Shown: positions 45,922-56,166 of the stretch, one piece after another
Layout: each line of letters begins with the position of its first letter
How positions within the stretch are numbered: the first letter of the stretch is position 1
Assembly: GCA_002150815.3 (NCBI GenBank)
Contig: NDFF03000370.1
Coordinates: 496,001-560,000 of the forward strand
Direction: 5' to 3'
Source: Grammothele lineata
Taxonomy: Eukaryota; Basidiomycota; Agaricomycetes; Polyporales; Polyporaceae
DNA length: 64,000 nt
Translations under genes and position numbers: made by a program
Notes under the pieces: model-generated
Databases searched by the model: none
What the model was told of the DNA's origin: nothing
Seen by the model: only the letters and a program-made list of their open reading frames with translations

Positions 45922-48076
45922 TTACTGATCATCCGAGCCGAGCGCGTCGTAGGTCGGGCAAAGGTTCGACCACGCGTCCGGCACAGGGTTCGCGGCGGAC
46001 ACATCAGCCACGTCTTCGGCCATAACGACGGCGAAGCCGCCGTCGAGGTGGAAGTCGATGTGGCAGTGGAGGAACCACGGCCCGGCGTTGTTCGTCGAGA
46101 ACCGGATCGTGACGTTGTCTCCGGCAGCGGGCGTGCCGGTGCTGACGACGTCCCGCCAGACTGGGTTGTCGTAGTTGTACTCGGTGCTGCCCGCGGAGCG
46201 AACGACAGCGAAGACGTGCTGCGAACAGAAGGTAAACATACGACTCTGGAAAGATAGCGCACATAGTCGCAAAGAGAGCAGTGCCTACGTACACCGTGCA
46301 GGTGGAAGGGATGTGGTGCGCCAGGGGCGTTGCTGGTGGCAGGGAACGACAGCTCAATTGTCGAGTTCGACGGGAGCGGGTAGACACTGCCGACAGGCAT
46401 CAGGTCCTGCGCAGTGCTCGCGCCGCTCATGATTTGCAACAGGACAGGAACGGTCGGGGGCACGAAACTTGCGTCGTTGATGAAGAAGTTCGTGCCATTC
46501 TACACGTGAAGGATATTGATCAGTCCGCATTTATGAGTTGAGAGGGAAAGCACCGCTCACGAAGTTGAACACGAAGTTAATTGCCTTGTCAACGCCACCT
46601 GGGGTCGGGTCGCCGGGCTGTCAAGGGGAATGAGATCTGGTCCATCACTGAACAACGAACCTCTACATACCACGGGCATGGACGCCAGGGGATGGAGAGA
46701 TGATTCAACAAGTGGATTCGTAAGCTCGGGCGGGATGGACGTTGTGGGCTCTGCCTCCGCTGCGCCATCGTAGCGCAGGATAGCAGAGTTAATGCCGTCC
46801 GTAAAACCAACGTTACCGAAGTTGGGATTGGCACGAATCCAGTAGTTGTCGATGGGCTGGTTTGCCTCAAGCTGCATCACGATCAGGCTTAGTTACGGTC
46901 AGTGGAGGAACCAGGTCACACTCACCACAAATGAGTACCGCTGGGCGGCGAAAATCTGGATGCTATCGACAGCGAGCGGTTGGGTGTTGACGGTGTCCGC
47001 CTCAATGACAGTCATAGTGTGGTTGTCGATGCTGAACACATAGTTCGGGTCGCAAGAGATAGAGACCAGACGGAAACGGTACCTACGCGTCCGTCGTTAG
47101 AGGCAATTGTGAAAACCGCCAGCTGCGAAAACAACGTACCGCTTCCCCTGAGTGACACTGATCACCGCCAGGTCCGCATTGGGAGTGGAGGGGCTACGTC
47201 CTTTTCCATTGATCAAGGTCGCGTCCGCCCCCAACCTAATTGTCATCTCGTTAGCAACCTATCCCTAACACGACACGCTCACTCGCTTACGGGAAACGGG
47301 GCCCGAGCTTAGCAGCGGTGTGATACCAATCGGTCAATGTGATGACCGTGTTGTCTATTCAAAGACACTCAATCAATGATGTTTCCAAGTAACCGGTGAG
47401 TTAGAAAGGCTTACCATCGTCGATATCATACAAGGACGCATGAGGGTCATTAGGGTCATACACGACTATGGGGCCCCGCAAGCCATCACAATATTGCGTG
47501 GACAAATGGCTATGGTACCAAAATGTGCCTAAGAGGCGTTATACGCCATCACAAACCAGTTAGAAATTGAAGATAGCAAGTATTTGCTTAACCGTACACA
47601 CCTGCTTGGTCGGGTACCTGGAAGTCGTACAAGAACGAGTTGCCTGTGGAAATAGGGCACTGGTTGATGAACGCAGGACCGTCGGCCCAGTTCGTGCCCT
47701 TCTGGAAGAAACCATGCCAATGCTGTAGTGTACGGGTGAGCAGGACAGCGCGATTCAGGCTTCGCCGAACTCACAATGCTGGTTGACTTCAACATCGTGT
47801 GGTTCGTCATTTGGTCAATGACGTTCAGCTGGAAGCGATCTCCCTAGACATAATGAGTGAACGACATGTAACATAGAGTATACAGTGTCCTACCTTGTTG
47901 CCGGTGATGAGCGGGCCGGGCATAAGACCGTTGGTCACGACCGCGTCGCGCTGGAAGCCATCGGGGCTGACCGGCGCATTAGTGATCGTGAGGTCGGCGA
48001 CGGGGCCAATACCCGCGTAGACGACGGAGACCAGAGAGAGGACGGTATAGGTGAGCAAGGTCTGGAAGTTCGCCAT
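45922..48076 (-). CDS. lcc: Secreted laccase (multicopper oxidase), lcc3
   Basis: Eleven exons: 47894-48076, 47775-47843, 47602-47722, 47415-47528, 47291-47354, 47140-47235, 46926-47082, 46671-46871, 46561-46617, 46293-46499 and 45922-46218, giving 521 residues with exon lengths identical to lcc2. Signal peptide ends near SVVYA before GIGPVADL. Copper motifs [44 protein letters not shown] and [12 protein letters not shown], axial Phe. All introns are GT-AG, including the first, where lcc2 has GC. Extracellular phenol oxidase for lignin breakdown or melanin-type chemistry. Duplication partner of lcc2. Confidence 0.96.
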
Positions 48077-48147
48077 GACGCTAGAGGATACCGAGGCGAT
48101 GCTGAGGTGAAACTCGAGCTGGGGGATAAAAGGACCCGCCCTGTCTC

Positions 48148-48154
48148 TTTTATA
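48148..48154 (-). promoter_or_regulatory. TATA box of lcc3
   Basis: TATAAAA on the minus strand, about 75 bp upstream of the ATG at 48076; position conserved with lcc2. Confidence 0.7.
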
Positions 48155-49890
48155 GACGTCCTAGGGGTATGCTCGACCGCAAGTACATAAGCCACTGCAG
48201 CGGCAGGCACTCGGCCGCTGGACGAATGGCGAGTTGGTTCAAACGCCGGGATGACTGGTTAGACCCGGCTCGGGGCCATCTGGAGGTGCGGCTGTCGCGC
48301 GAACGGCTAATGATGCGTGAGAGACAGAGAGCCGAGGAGAAGGATACATGCTTACCGCGCCCGAGTCGGACTTATGCGCCGTGACGGCGCATTGGGAGGA
48401 TGATTATAGCCGAATCGGTGAGGGTCGGGGCGGGGAGGAGAAACAGAAGCAGAATGATGGACCAGAACTAGACGAGCGCGACGGCACACGGCATAAGTCA
48501 GCCACCTGTTCGTGAGAGTGGCAGAGAATGTGTCCTGACGCCGTTCTGAATTGACCTTTGGGGGCAGATTGAATGTGGCGGGCGGTACTAAAGGACGCAG
48601 CAGGGAAGCCATGTGCAAGGTGATCGTTCCTGTCATCGGAGGGGTCAGGGTGCGACAACAGTGTGAAGGGGTACTATGTCTCACGGCTGGTGGATGCGCC
48701 CGTGGGTCGCGAGTATTCGAGTGACCCTTGCATCGAAGGCGCTGTTTGAGGGTGACGACCCGGCGAGTTTGGCCGGTGACAGGCGTCGAAGGTGGACATG
48801 GACGAGGCCCAGTCTCTACTTCAGCGACGGAGCTAATGCGCTATGTGTCCCCGGTGGGACAAGTGAGTGGGAATAAACACCATGAGAAGAAGCGCGGGCA
48901 TTTAGACGAGGCTTGGTAGTAGTGGTCTCGGACATAGCCTGACGACGCGCTGAGGTGGCGGTGACCGTGCAGACTATTCCGCCACATCGGGCGTTTCCGT
49001 GCTACCACGTGCCGTCGCTTTCTGTTGCCTCTTCTCCTCCACCACGCGTTCCTATGGCCCTCCTCGCAGAGGGAGTGCATCTGGCTTATTACTCGGACGC
49101 GTTCTCTCTATCGCTGTGGAGGGGTTTGGCTCGACTTGCTGCCGATCTTCGCTAGCCATTTTTCCCAGTGGTGGGAGCGAGAGAGCCCCCGTTGTATATG
49201 TTCAGCCAATCGCCGTTCGCACACCCGCCCTACTTGCTCACCCGGTCCTGGCCTCCACGGCCGGCAGGGTGCGCCGTTCGACCATGACGCGTAGCCCTTT
49301 CGGCACCGCTCTCGACGCCCATCAGTAAGTCCACTCCGTCTGCAGTATTAGTGTTCTGTTCCTCGATACCTCTCTCCGTGCCTGTTTTTGCCACTATGCC
49401 CGATCAGACTTCTTTTGCCCACCTCCTTCGCTGATTTCTCTAATACACTTCCGGCGGCCCGTTGGGTACGCTAATCCTTCGTCTCTGCGCCGATTTCCAA
49501 GCAAGTTCATTTCCCACCTCGGCGGCGTTAGCACGTCTCCGCCCAATGACCCGCGCCCCGGGATAGCGTTCGCTGGAAAGGTGCGGAAGGACCAGACACA
49601 TTCGACGCGCTCGTCCGAGTCTTTCTCCTCACAGTCACGCACAGCAGGCGGTTTTGATGCCTCCTCGCGTTACCCGCAAAGGCAATGTTCGTTCCCCATC
49701 CCCGTAAAGACGCTTTGGCTGTCCGAACATCGTGGCTCCGCACCGGCGCGTTCTCTCGTGATACCTCCCACGAACGTTGTCCAGACCTCACTTCATTCAC
49801 GCAACTCGAAGCCATCCATTCCACCCGACGTTTCACCGTCAGACGTGCAGCGATGCGCTCACCACCCTTGCTCCGACGATGTACTTAGAA

Positions 49891-52324
49891 GGTGATGCCA
49901 GGTATGAATGGATGCTACGGCCGGCGTGCGTGTATCGGCCTTGTACCCAAGGACCTCCGAATGCACCAGGTGGAATGTAATCCTCCAGCAGTTCATGGGC
50001 CTCCGTCAGCGAATGCCGACTGAACCATAACTGCGATCCGGAATCTGCTGTCGGAATGTAGTTAAGTAAGTACGCGGCTGACGCTCAGCTGTCTCGCTTC
50101 TTTGATTAAGCTTGGGCTTTGCTTTATTCGTCCCACTGCTCCAGGCACACCCCGTGAGCACGACATCATCTGCCGCATCCAGCCGTAGGTGGCTTATAGC
50201 AAAAACTGAACAATGCCTTTCATGCCGTTTGACTCATCACGAGTATCTATCCCGTATCTGCAACCTACACCTCTGCCAGCTCAGTCGACATATTGCTGAC
50301 GCGCATCACCGAACGGCCGCCGTCCTTGCTACGGACCTTACACGGACCCGCTTGCCATATACCCAGGCACTAGTATGCCGCTCGGCACATCTTGGGTCTC
50401 ATGCTCTCTGTGAACATCACAGGACACGTATCCGAAGCAACCGGCGCACTTTGTGGGCTTGCTCCCGTGCAATGTCAAACAGATTTCAGCACATCGCTGT
50501 AACATTGCTTCTACAAAGTAGCAAGTATTTGAGACGCATGTTGTATGCTCCACATCCATGGCTCTGCCCGTTCAACATAGCACAGCAATGAGGTATTTCT
50601 GCCGACCACACGAAGTAATCTCTCATTCCACATCCTGTACTAGTGGCCGTTTTGTGATACCCGATTGTGCCTGCCGGTACCCCAGGTCGGCGCGCACCCG
50701 AGGGCCGAGTCCGATGATCGCGGTCAGGCCTTCGCGGATGCTTTGCCTCCGTGCTGACGTCTCGCGCGCATTTTCTTACTCATCCGGGTTCGCGCCTTAC
50801 TCAACATCCTCGAATCTCTTCTGCATTCAACAGTCCCAGGGAAACTTCAACAGGCACGCGAACAAGGCTCCTTTGCCTTCTCCAGCTGCGAGGCGCGTGT
50901 CGACATGCTGCGGAGAGGTACTCTTCCATCGGCTATCGCCCCAAAACTTCCAGACGTACAAGGAAGCGACCCTAGACACCCAAATATTCAAAGTAGAGAC
51001 GCTAGTAGTAAGTACCACTTAGATCGGCCGTGAGATTTTAAACGGTAAGTCACGAAATACAGGCAGATGGCAGACACGCACTCCGCAGCTTGCCACCGGG
51101 CGTCTAATGTTAACATACCACTGCCAGACGAGGAGATACATGGGCTGTAGTATGGAGCATTCTCGGCATCGCAACAACCCATCAGGGGAAGTGGCCATCA
51201 CGTCGGTCTACTGGAGCTTGTTGGACTGTTAGAGTAAGTACTGGGTTTCGGAGCGCGCAGGGGTCCCAGGTGCGATACTCACTGCGCTCATATTCCTATC
51301 ACCACGTGACAAGAAAAGGAACTGCCAAGGTCGCGAAGGCACGCTATCCCAAGGCATATCTTCCCCCACGGGCCTCTAGCCCCACATTAGACCGAGCAGG
51401 CTAGCACCAGCAGCTCATATTGTGATGCATTCCAACGTCAGGAATGATGGACCCCCTTGGGCCCCTCAGCGTGTTCAGTGCGCCCCACACCCCCACCGAG
51501 ACAGCCTTGAGTAATAGTAATAAGCACTGAGTTGACTTATGCATCATCCCGTGAGGACCTTCCCAGTCAATTATCCATGTTACGCGCTCAATGACCTGGA
51601 GACCTCAGTCATTCCCCTTCTCTCGTAGTATGTTGAGTTGAGACTATCCGGAGCCGGTCCTTCAAGTTGGCCGGTCCGTGTTTGTACTGGCCATGGGCAT
51701 ATTATCAGTCATCTACCCAAACCCTGAGCGCTCGAGCATTCAATCTGCCGTCTTGTTTTTAACTGCTTCTCAGTGGGTCTGGTGACGAACCTCGAAAGTA
51801 ACTGAAAATATAGTTACGGCTACGGTGCAATCCCGAGACTCCGCGTGACGGTCTAGATCAGAAGCTGCCGTCGTGAGCAGTACTTACTACCAATTAACAC
51901 ATCATTAAAGACTTCTGAGCGCCTTGAAGCCGTATGCGTTGCTCCGCTGTACTCCCGAGCCTTTTGATGCAGATGGTTCCAGACCGAGTCTCGTCCGATA
52001 TGATCGTGCGCCAGCGACCCATTGGAAGAACGCGCACACACATTCAAAATCCTTGTTCATGCCCCAGCAAGCGCGCGCCCAATTACAAGCTACGCAATAT
52101 GCTACAAAAACCAAATCTCTGCACTAGAGTAGCCGGAAACTGGCCGCCAGAGAAGTGAGGAAGGGGTCTTGAGTCGGCCCGCATGACAACCCGATAACTA
52201 CAGCACCTTCCAAATCGGTCGAGTCTCGAACATGAAGCGCACGTCTGCGATGGCGCTTGTTTCAGCGACCTCTCTTCGCCAACTATCCTGTTACCTCTCA
52301 CACATCTGCAGTGCATCGTTGACT
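49891..52324. other. 2.4 kb intergenic region
   Basis: From the outer edge of the right arm to the light-chain gene. Open frames at 50112-50591 and 50558-51022 have no motif and codon use unlike the neighbouring genes. AT content is higher than in the coding parts. I see no gene, repeat or RNA here. Confidence 0.55.
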
Positions 52325-53119
52325 ATGTCGCGCTACCCATATGGCCTATCACCAGACATTACGCCGACAAGTACGCCGACAAAGCTGACCAAGGCGCAGA
52401 AGTCGCGCGCGCGGCGTGAACCCTCGGGCGTGTTCTCGCTCTTCTCGCCGCCGCAGATCCAGCAGTTTCGCGAGGCGTTCTCCCTTATCGATCACGACGG
52501 CGACGGGCTCGTTGGAGAGCAGGACCTCCGGCATATCTTTACATCTCTAGGTGCGTGTGTCCTCTCCTTCCCCCGTATACCAGGCTATCTTCGCAACCAA
52601 ACTCGACACCTTCACTCATACCCTTGCCATTGTCTTCAGGCATCTCTCCATCCCGCTCAACACTTGAACAACTTCTCGCTGACAGGCCAGGAGACCGGCG
52701 TAGCAGCCTTGGGGGCGGCTTGCACTCGCGCGGCGCGTCCGAGGAGAGCAGCGCAGGCGGCGACCGCGGGATCACGTTCCCGATGTTCCTGACGATGATG
52801 GGCGAGCACTTGTATGACTTTGACGCGGAGTCAGAACTGCTTGCCGCGTTCGAGTGCTTTGACGAGGCCGACTCTGGCTTTGTCAAGTGTGACGAGATCC
52901 GGAAGTGGCTCGGGGACGTAGGCGAGAAGATGGACGAACATGAGGTGAGTAATCCTTGCGCGTACGATGGGCTCGGAAGGAGTCGGTATTGACGGCAGGT
53001 GGATGCAGATCGACAAGTTCCTCAAAGGGCCCTTTACGAGGAACGGGCAGTTCAATTATCGGGAATGGGTGAAGGTGCTGAGAATCAACACGGACGCAGA
53101 AGAACCTGAATCCCAGTGA
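52325..53119 (+). CDS. Myosin II regulatory light chain (EF-hand protein)
   Basis: Three exons: 52325-52550, 52640-52944 and 53009-53119, giving 213 residues. The N-terminal RARREPSGVFSLF matches the phosphorylation segment of regulatory light chains (RATSNVF in animals), with the phosphorylatable Ser at position 34. EF-hand 1 is DHDGDGLVGEQD; the later EF-like loop DEADSGFVKCDE lacks ligands. TFPMFLTMMGEHL, LLAAFECFDE and GQFNYREWVKVLR follow the family. An insertion of about 20 Ser/Gly-rich residues sits between EF-hand 1 and TFPMFL. It should bind the IQ motif of myosin II and act in the contractile ring. The frame is open 31 codons upstream, but the ATG at 52325 fits the family's length better. 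Confidence 0.88.
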
Positions 53120-53340
53120 TGTGCTCTTGCTCTCTTGGACAGTGTACGATTATGCAGTGTATACCTCACGACATCTCACGACGCCTACTCTAAGAATACC
53201 ATAATCTCTTGGACATCGCGTGCAAGAACGTTCGAGTGTCATCTTTTAATAAGTCTTCTACAGTAATCAAGACAATCGATTATGATACATCATAGTTGTA
53301 CAGTGGTGAGCTACTTCTTCTTGATTGTGTTTGTTTATCT

Positions 53341-54822
53341 TCACGCCCAGACACCCTTGAGCGGATTTGCCGGAATCTTGTCCGTATCCATGGCAAGTTC
53401 CTTCATGACATCCGTCATTGACTCTTTTCCCTCGGTCTTCTCGGCTTCCTCCAACGCTGCGAGCCTGCAGTCAATACGTACACCTCTTGTAAGGGCCGTG
53501 AAACTCACCTTGACTTCTGCCATCTCCAAGGCTTTGTGCAAGACCCCCATCACCACTCCTAGCCGCAATGAACAATAACTCTGCCCCCTCGTAATCCAAC
53601 AACTCCTTCATTTCGCAGGACGCGAATCGAAGCCCATACGACTCGCGTCCCCGTTTCCCGCCCTTGCCAAATACGCCTTCCATGATCTCGACAGGATAAT
53701 CCGCCCGCCTCCCTTTGGGGAGCCCGATCTGGGCGGGACCCGACGGGGGTGCGAGGGGGTTCTTGACCTGAAGGACAAAGGAGGAGGCTTGGTGTATCCC
53801 CAGCGTCTTCTGAACCTCTCCGAGAGCGTCCCCGGAAGGGTGCGACAGGTAATAACCGAGGTGGGTCTCGCGTTGCGAGGGTGTCGCGGCCTCTTTGTTC
53901 ACGATGGCATATGCACCCCGCGCTGCCAAGCGGGCTGGGCCCTGGTGACGTGTGCCTGCGTATAGAGAACCACTATGAACATCAAGACCGTACGTAACTC
54001 CATTGAAGCACTTACCCCGCGTCTTGGTCTCGTACGTCTTCTCGCCGAGCCCCTCTTGGAGCTTCTTTAGATCCTCACCGTCGGTACTCACGGTCGCCCA
54101 GAAGACCTTCTTGCGCCCGCCGCCCTTACCCCCTCCACCGGCGTCGGGATCGGGGAGGCCCTTCTTGCCGACAACAAGGAGGCGGAAATGTTTCTTCAAC
54201 TGCCCCTTAGGCTCCGCCGCAGGAACGGCATCGGCACCCTCCCGTATCAGGTTCATTTCCCCATCCACGTTGTCACCAGCAGGTTCTGAGGTATGGGCGG
54301 ATTTGGGTCCCACTGCGAACCCTGGAGGGCGCGGGACAAGGAGCATATAAAAGCGCTGCACGTCGTCCAACGACTGCGCCTCGTCCAGCTCGACTTTGGG
54401 GCGGTAGAAGAAGTAGATATGGCCGCGCTCGATGGTTCCTACAGACGTGCGGACACGCATTCAGGACAAGTTACCCGCATGTACAGATTCAGCAACGATT
54501 GGTATAGTGATATGTAAGGCTTACCTGGCTGGTATGCATGCGGCACATCTCGCCCTGTCGTCTTCGCCTTCTTAGGAGGAGGCTCATAGGCGGAGTCTTC
54601 CTCAGACTCTGAGACTTCCGCCCGTTTGTCTCCAACTGAGACACTCGTATTGTGTTCTTTCTTCACGCGTGCATCTTTTTTGGGCGAAGCTCGTTTCCCG
54701 GTAGTGGATGCGGGCTTCTTCGTCTTCGACAAATGTTGAGCAGCTTTGTTGTCAGGTTCGCTGGTCGAGCGAGAACGGGTACTGCGACTCTGAGCGGCAT
54801 ATTGTGCGCGAGTGGTAGGCAT
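53341..54822 (-). CDS. Conserved fungal protein of unknown function
   Basis: Four exons: 54525-54822, 54016-54438, 53509-53955 and 53341-53456, giving 427 residues. The N-terminal 90 residues are basic and disordered (KKPASTTGKRASPKK, PPKKAKTTGRD), suggesting a nuclear protein. The folded part starts with GTIERGHIYFFYRPKV and LDDVQRFYMLLVPR, followed by FRLLVVGKKGLPD, HLGYYLSHPSGDALGEVQ and SYGLRFASCEMKELLDYEGAELLFIAAR, and ends LKGVWA. I recall this arrangement as widespread in fungi but know no biochemical role. The last intron (53457-53508) is placed to keep a canonical GTGAGT donor and a 52 bp length. Confidence 0.8.
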
Positions 54823-55303
54823 GGTGAATATGTGTCAAGCTTGACGTGACGAAAGACGGGTCGAGACACTGTCATATACTCTCACTCGTCCCCACAGCGC
54901 TTGCGATCCAGTCGCTTGCACATCGTATGACGTCATTGCAGACGCACAATAGGGGAATCTACTCCCCTCAATTGAGCAGGAAGAGGCTTTCGCAAAAATC
55001 GAGGTAATAGACACATAATGCCAAGACGTAGAGTCATATAGTACACACTCCACCAAAGAGACTTCCGACAAACAATTCCTCGTAGTGTCCATAAGCTCGT
55101 GGTCGAGACCGTCTTGCCCTTCTCTTCGGGCCAGTTTACACTTTCTAGAGCTAACGAGACCTCCGGAAACCATCAAACCCCATCGATCCGCCCCAGCCGA
55201 ACAGGCCTCCGACCAGAGACTTCGGAAACGTCGTCCGGGCCCCGGAGAGTGGACTGGGTTGCTCCGATACAGGCGCAGGAGCGCTGCGGAGGGATTATCA
55301 TCC
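54823..55303. other. Intergenic
   Basis: 481 bp upstream of the unknown-function gene. No motif seen apart from its presumed promoter. Confidence 0.55.
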
Positions 55304-55489
55304 TCACCTCTTCAGAAAGAAGCCGATAGGGGGAACGCACGTCGTAGGAGACGCGAGAGGACTGTTCTCGCTACTCCCGCCCTGTTCCTGCGCACGCCCT
55401 GGAAGAGGGGCGGCGGGGACGGAGGGCTGCTCGTCCAGCAGCCGCTCAAAGTCGAGCTTCGGGTCGTAGTAGTACGGCGCAAATGCCAT
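55304..55489 (-). pseudogene. Possible relic of a small heat-shock protein (Hsp20) N-terminus
   Basis: A 61-codon minus-strand frame starts MAFAPYYYDPKLDFERLLDE. Fungal Hsp20 proteins often start with a segment like YYYEPxxDFDRxxDE. No alpha-crystallin domain follows in any frame; the frame ends after GFFLKR. It could also be an unrelated small gene or chance. The frame extends further upstream without a better start. Confidence 0.3.
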
Positions 55490-56166
55490 GGCGTGTTCAC
55501 AGTGAACGGGGTATACTTGATCGTGAATGTGTTGCACGGTAAAAGTGCTCTTGCTCGTGTGAGCGATGGCGTAGCGCGGGGGATCAGCGCATGAGACTGA
55601 GGCAGAACGAGGGCGGACGGGATGAACGTTGATGCCGAAGTAACACCTTGATATACGTGGATGCCAACCAAGGGGCGCCGGAGAGCTGAAAAGGAAACGC
55701 GTTCGAGTGTCGGGCGCGTAGGTACCCACTTGGCCTCCGAACGAGAACATAATGCTGTGTCCACCATTTCCCGTGTCTTCTCACAGGCCACGGATGACAT
55801 CTGGAAAACCACTCGACCTCGGGATTCGGATACGCCACATTCCAAACCACCTTGTCCACGAGCATAGGTATGCTCCCGCGAGCCATTAGTCTTTGGGGAG
55901 TCGCAACCTAGTTATATGCGCGCAAAATAGAGACAGGGAAACGAGTAACAATGAACATTGGATATAAGTACCATACTTTACGTTGAGCGCGATAGGAGTA
56001 TAGCCAATAGAAAGTACACGTACAAGTACAACAGCTTCACGTACACTTCGCCGCAAATCCGCACCCACGCCACTATCCACCCGGGTCCTCACGCGCACGA
56101 AAGCACGTCTCAGCCAACGACCTCCACGATATCACAAGGAAGTCCGCGCATGCCTGACGCTCACGC
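55490..56166. other. Intergenic
   Basis: 677 bp, including the RIM101 3' UTR. No other gene supported. Confidence 0.5.

Larger units (their letters stand above)
42520..49890. repeat. Right arm of the large inverted segmental duplication (bxl3-lcc3)
   Basis: Reverse-complement partner of 24700-32095. It contains bxl3 (+) and lcc3 (-) tail to tail, their promoters, and about 1.8 kb of non-coding DNA upstream of lcc3 (48155-49890) that matches the DNA upstream of lcc2. The inner edge is near 42520 (TGAGCGGCAAGGTATAGCC); the outer edge near 49890 is judged by eye. Confidence 0.88.

Noticed and set aside
50112..51022. Two frames of 154-159 codons
   Set aside because: No recognisable domain and codon use unlike the neighbouring genes.
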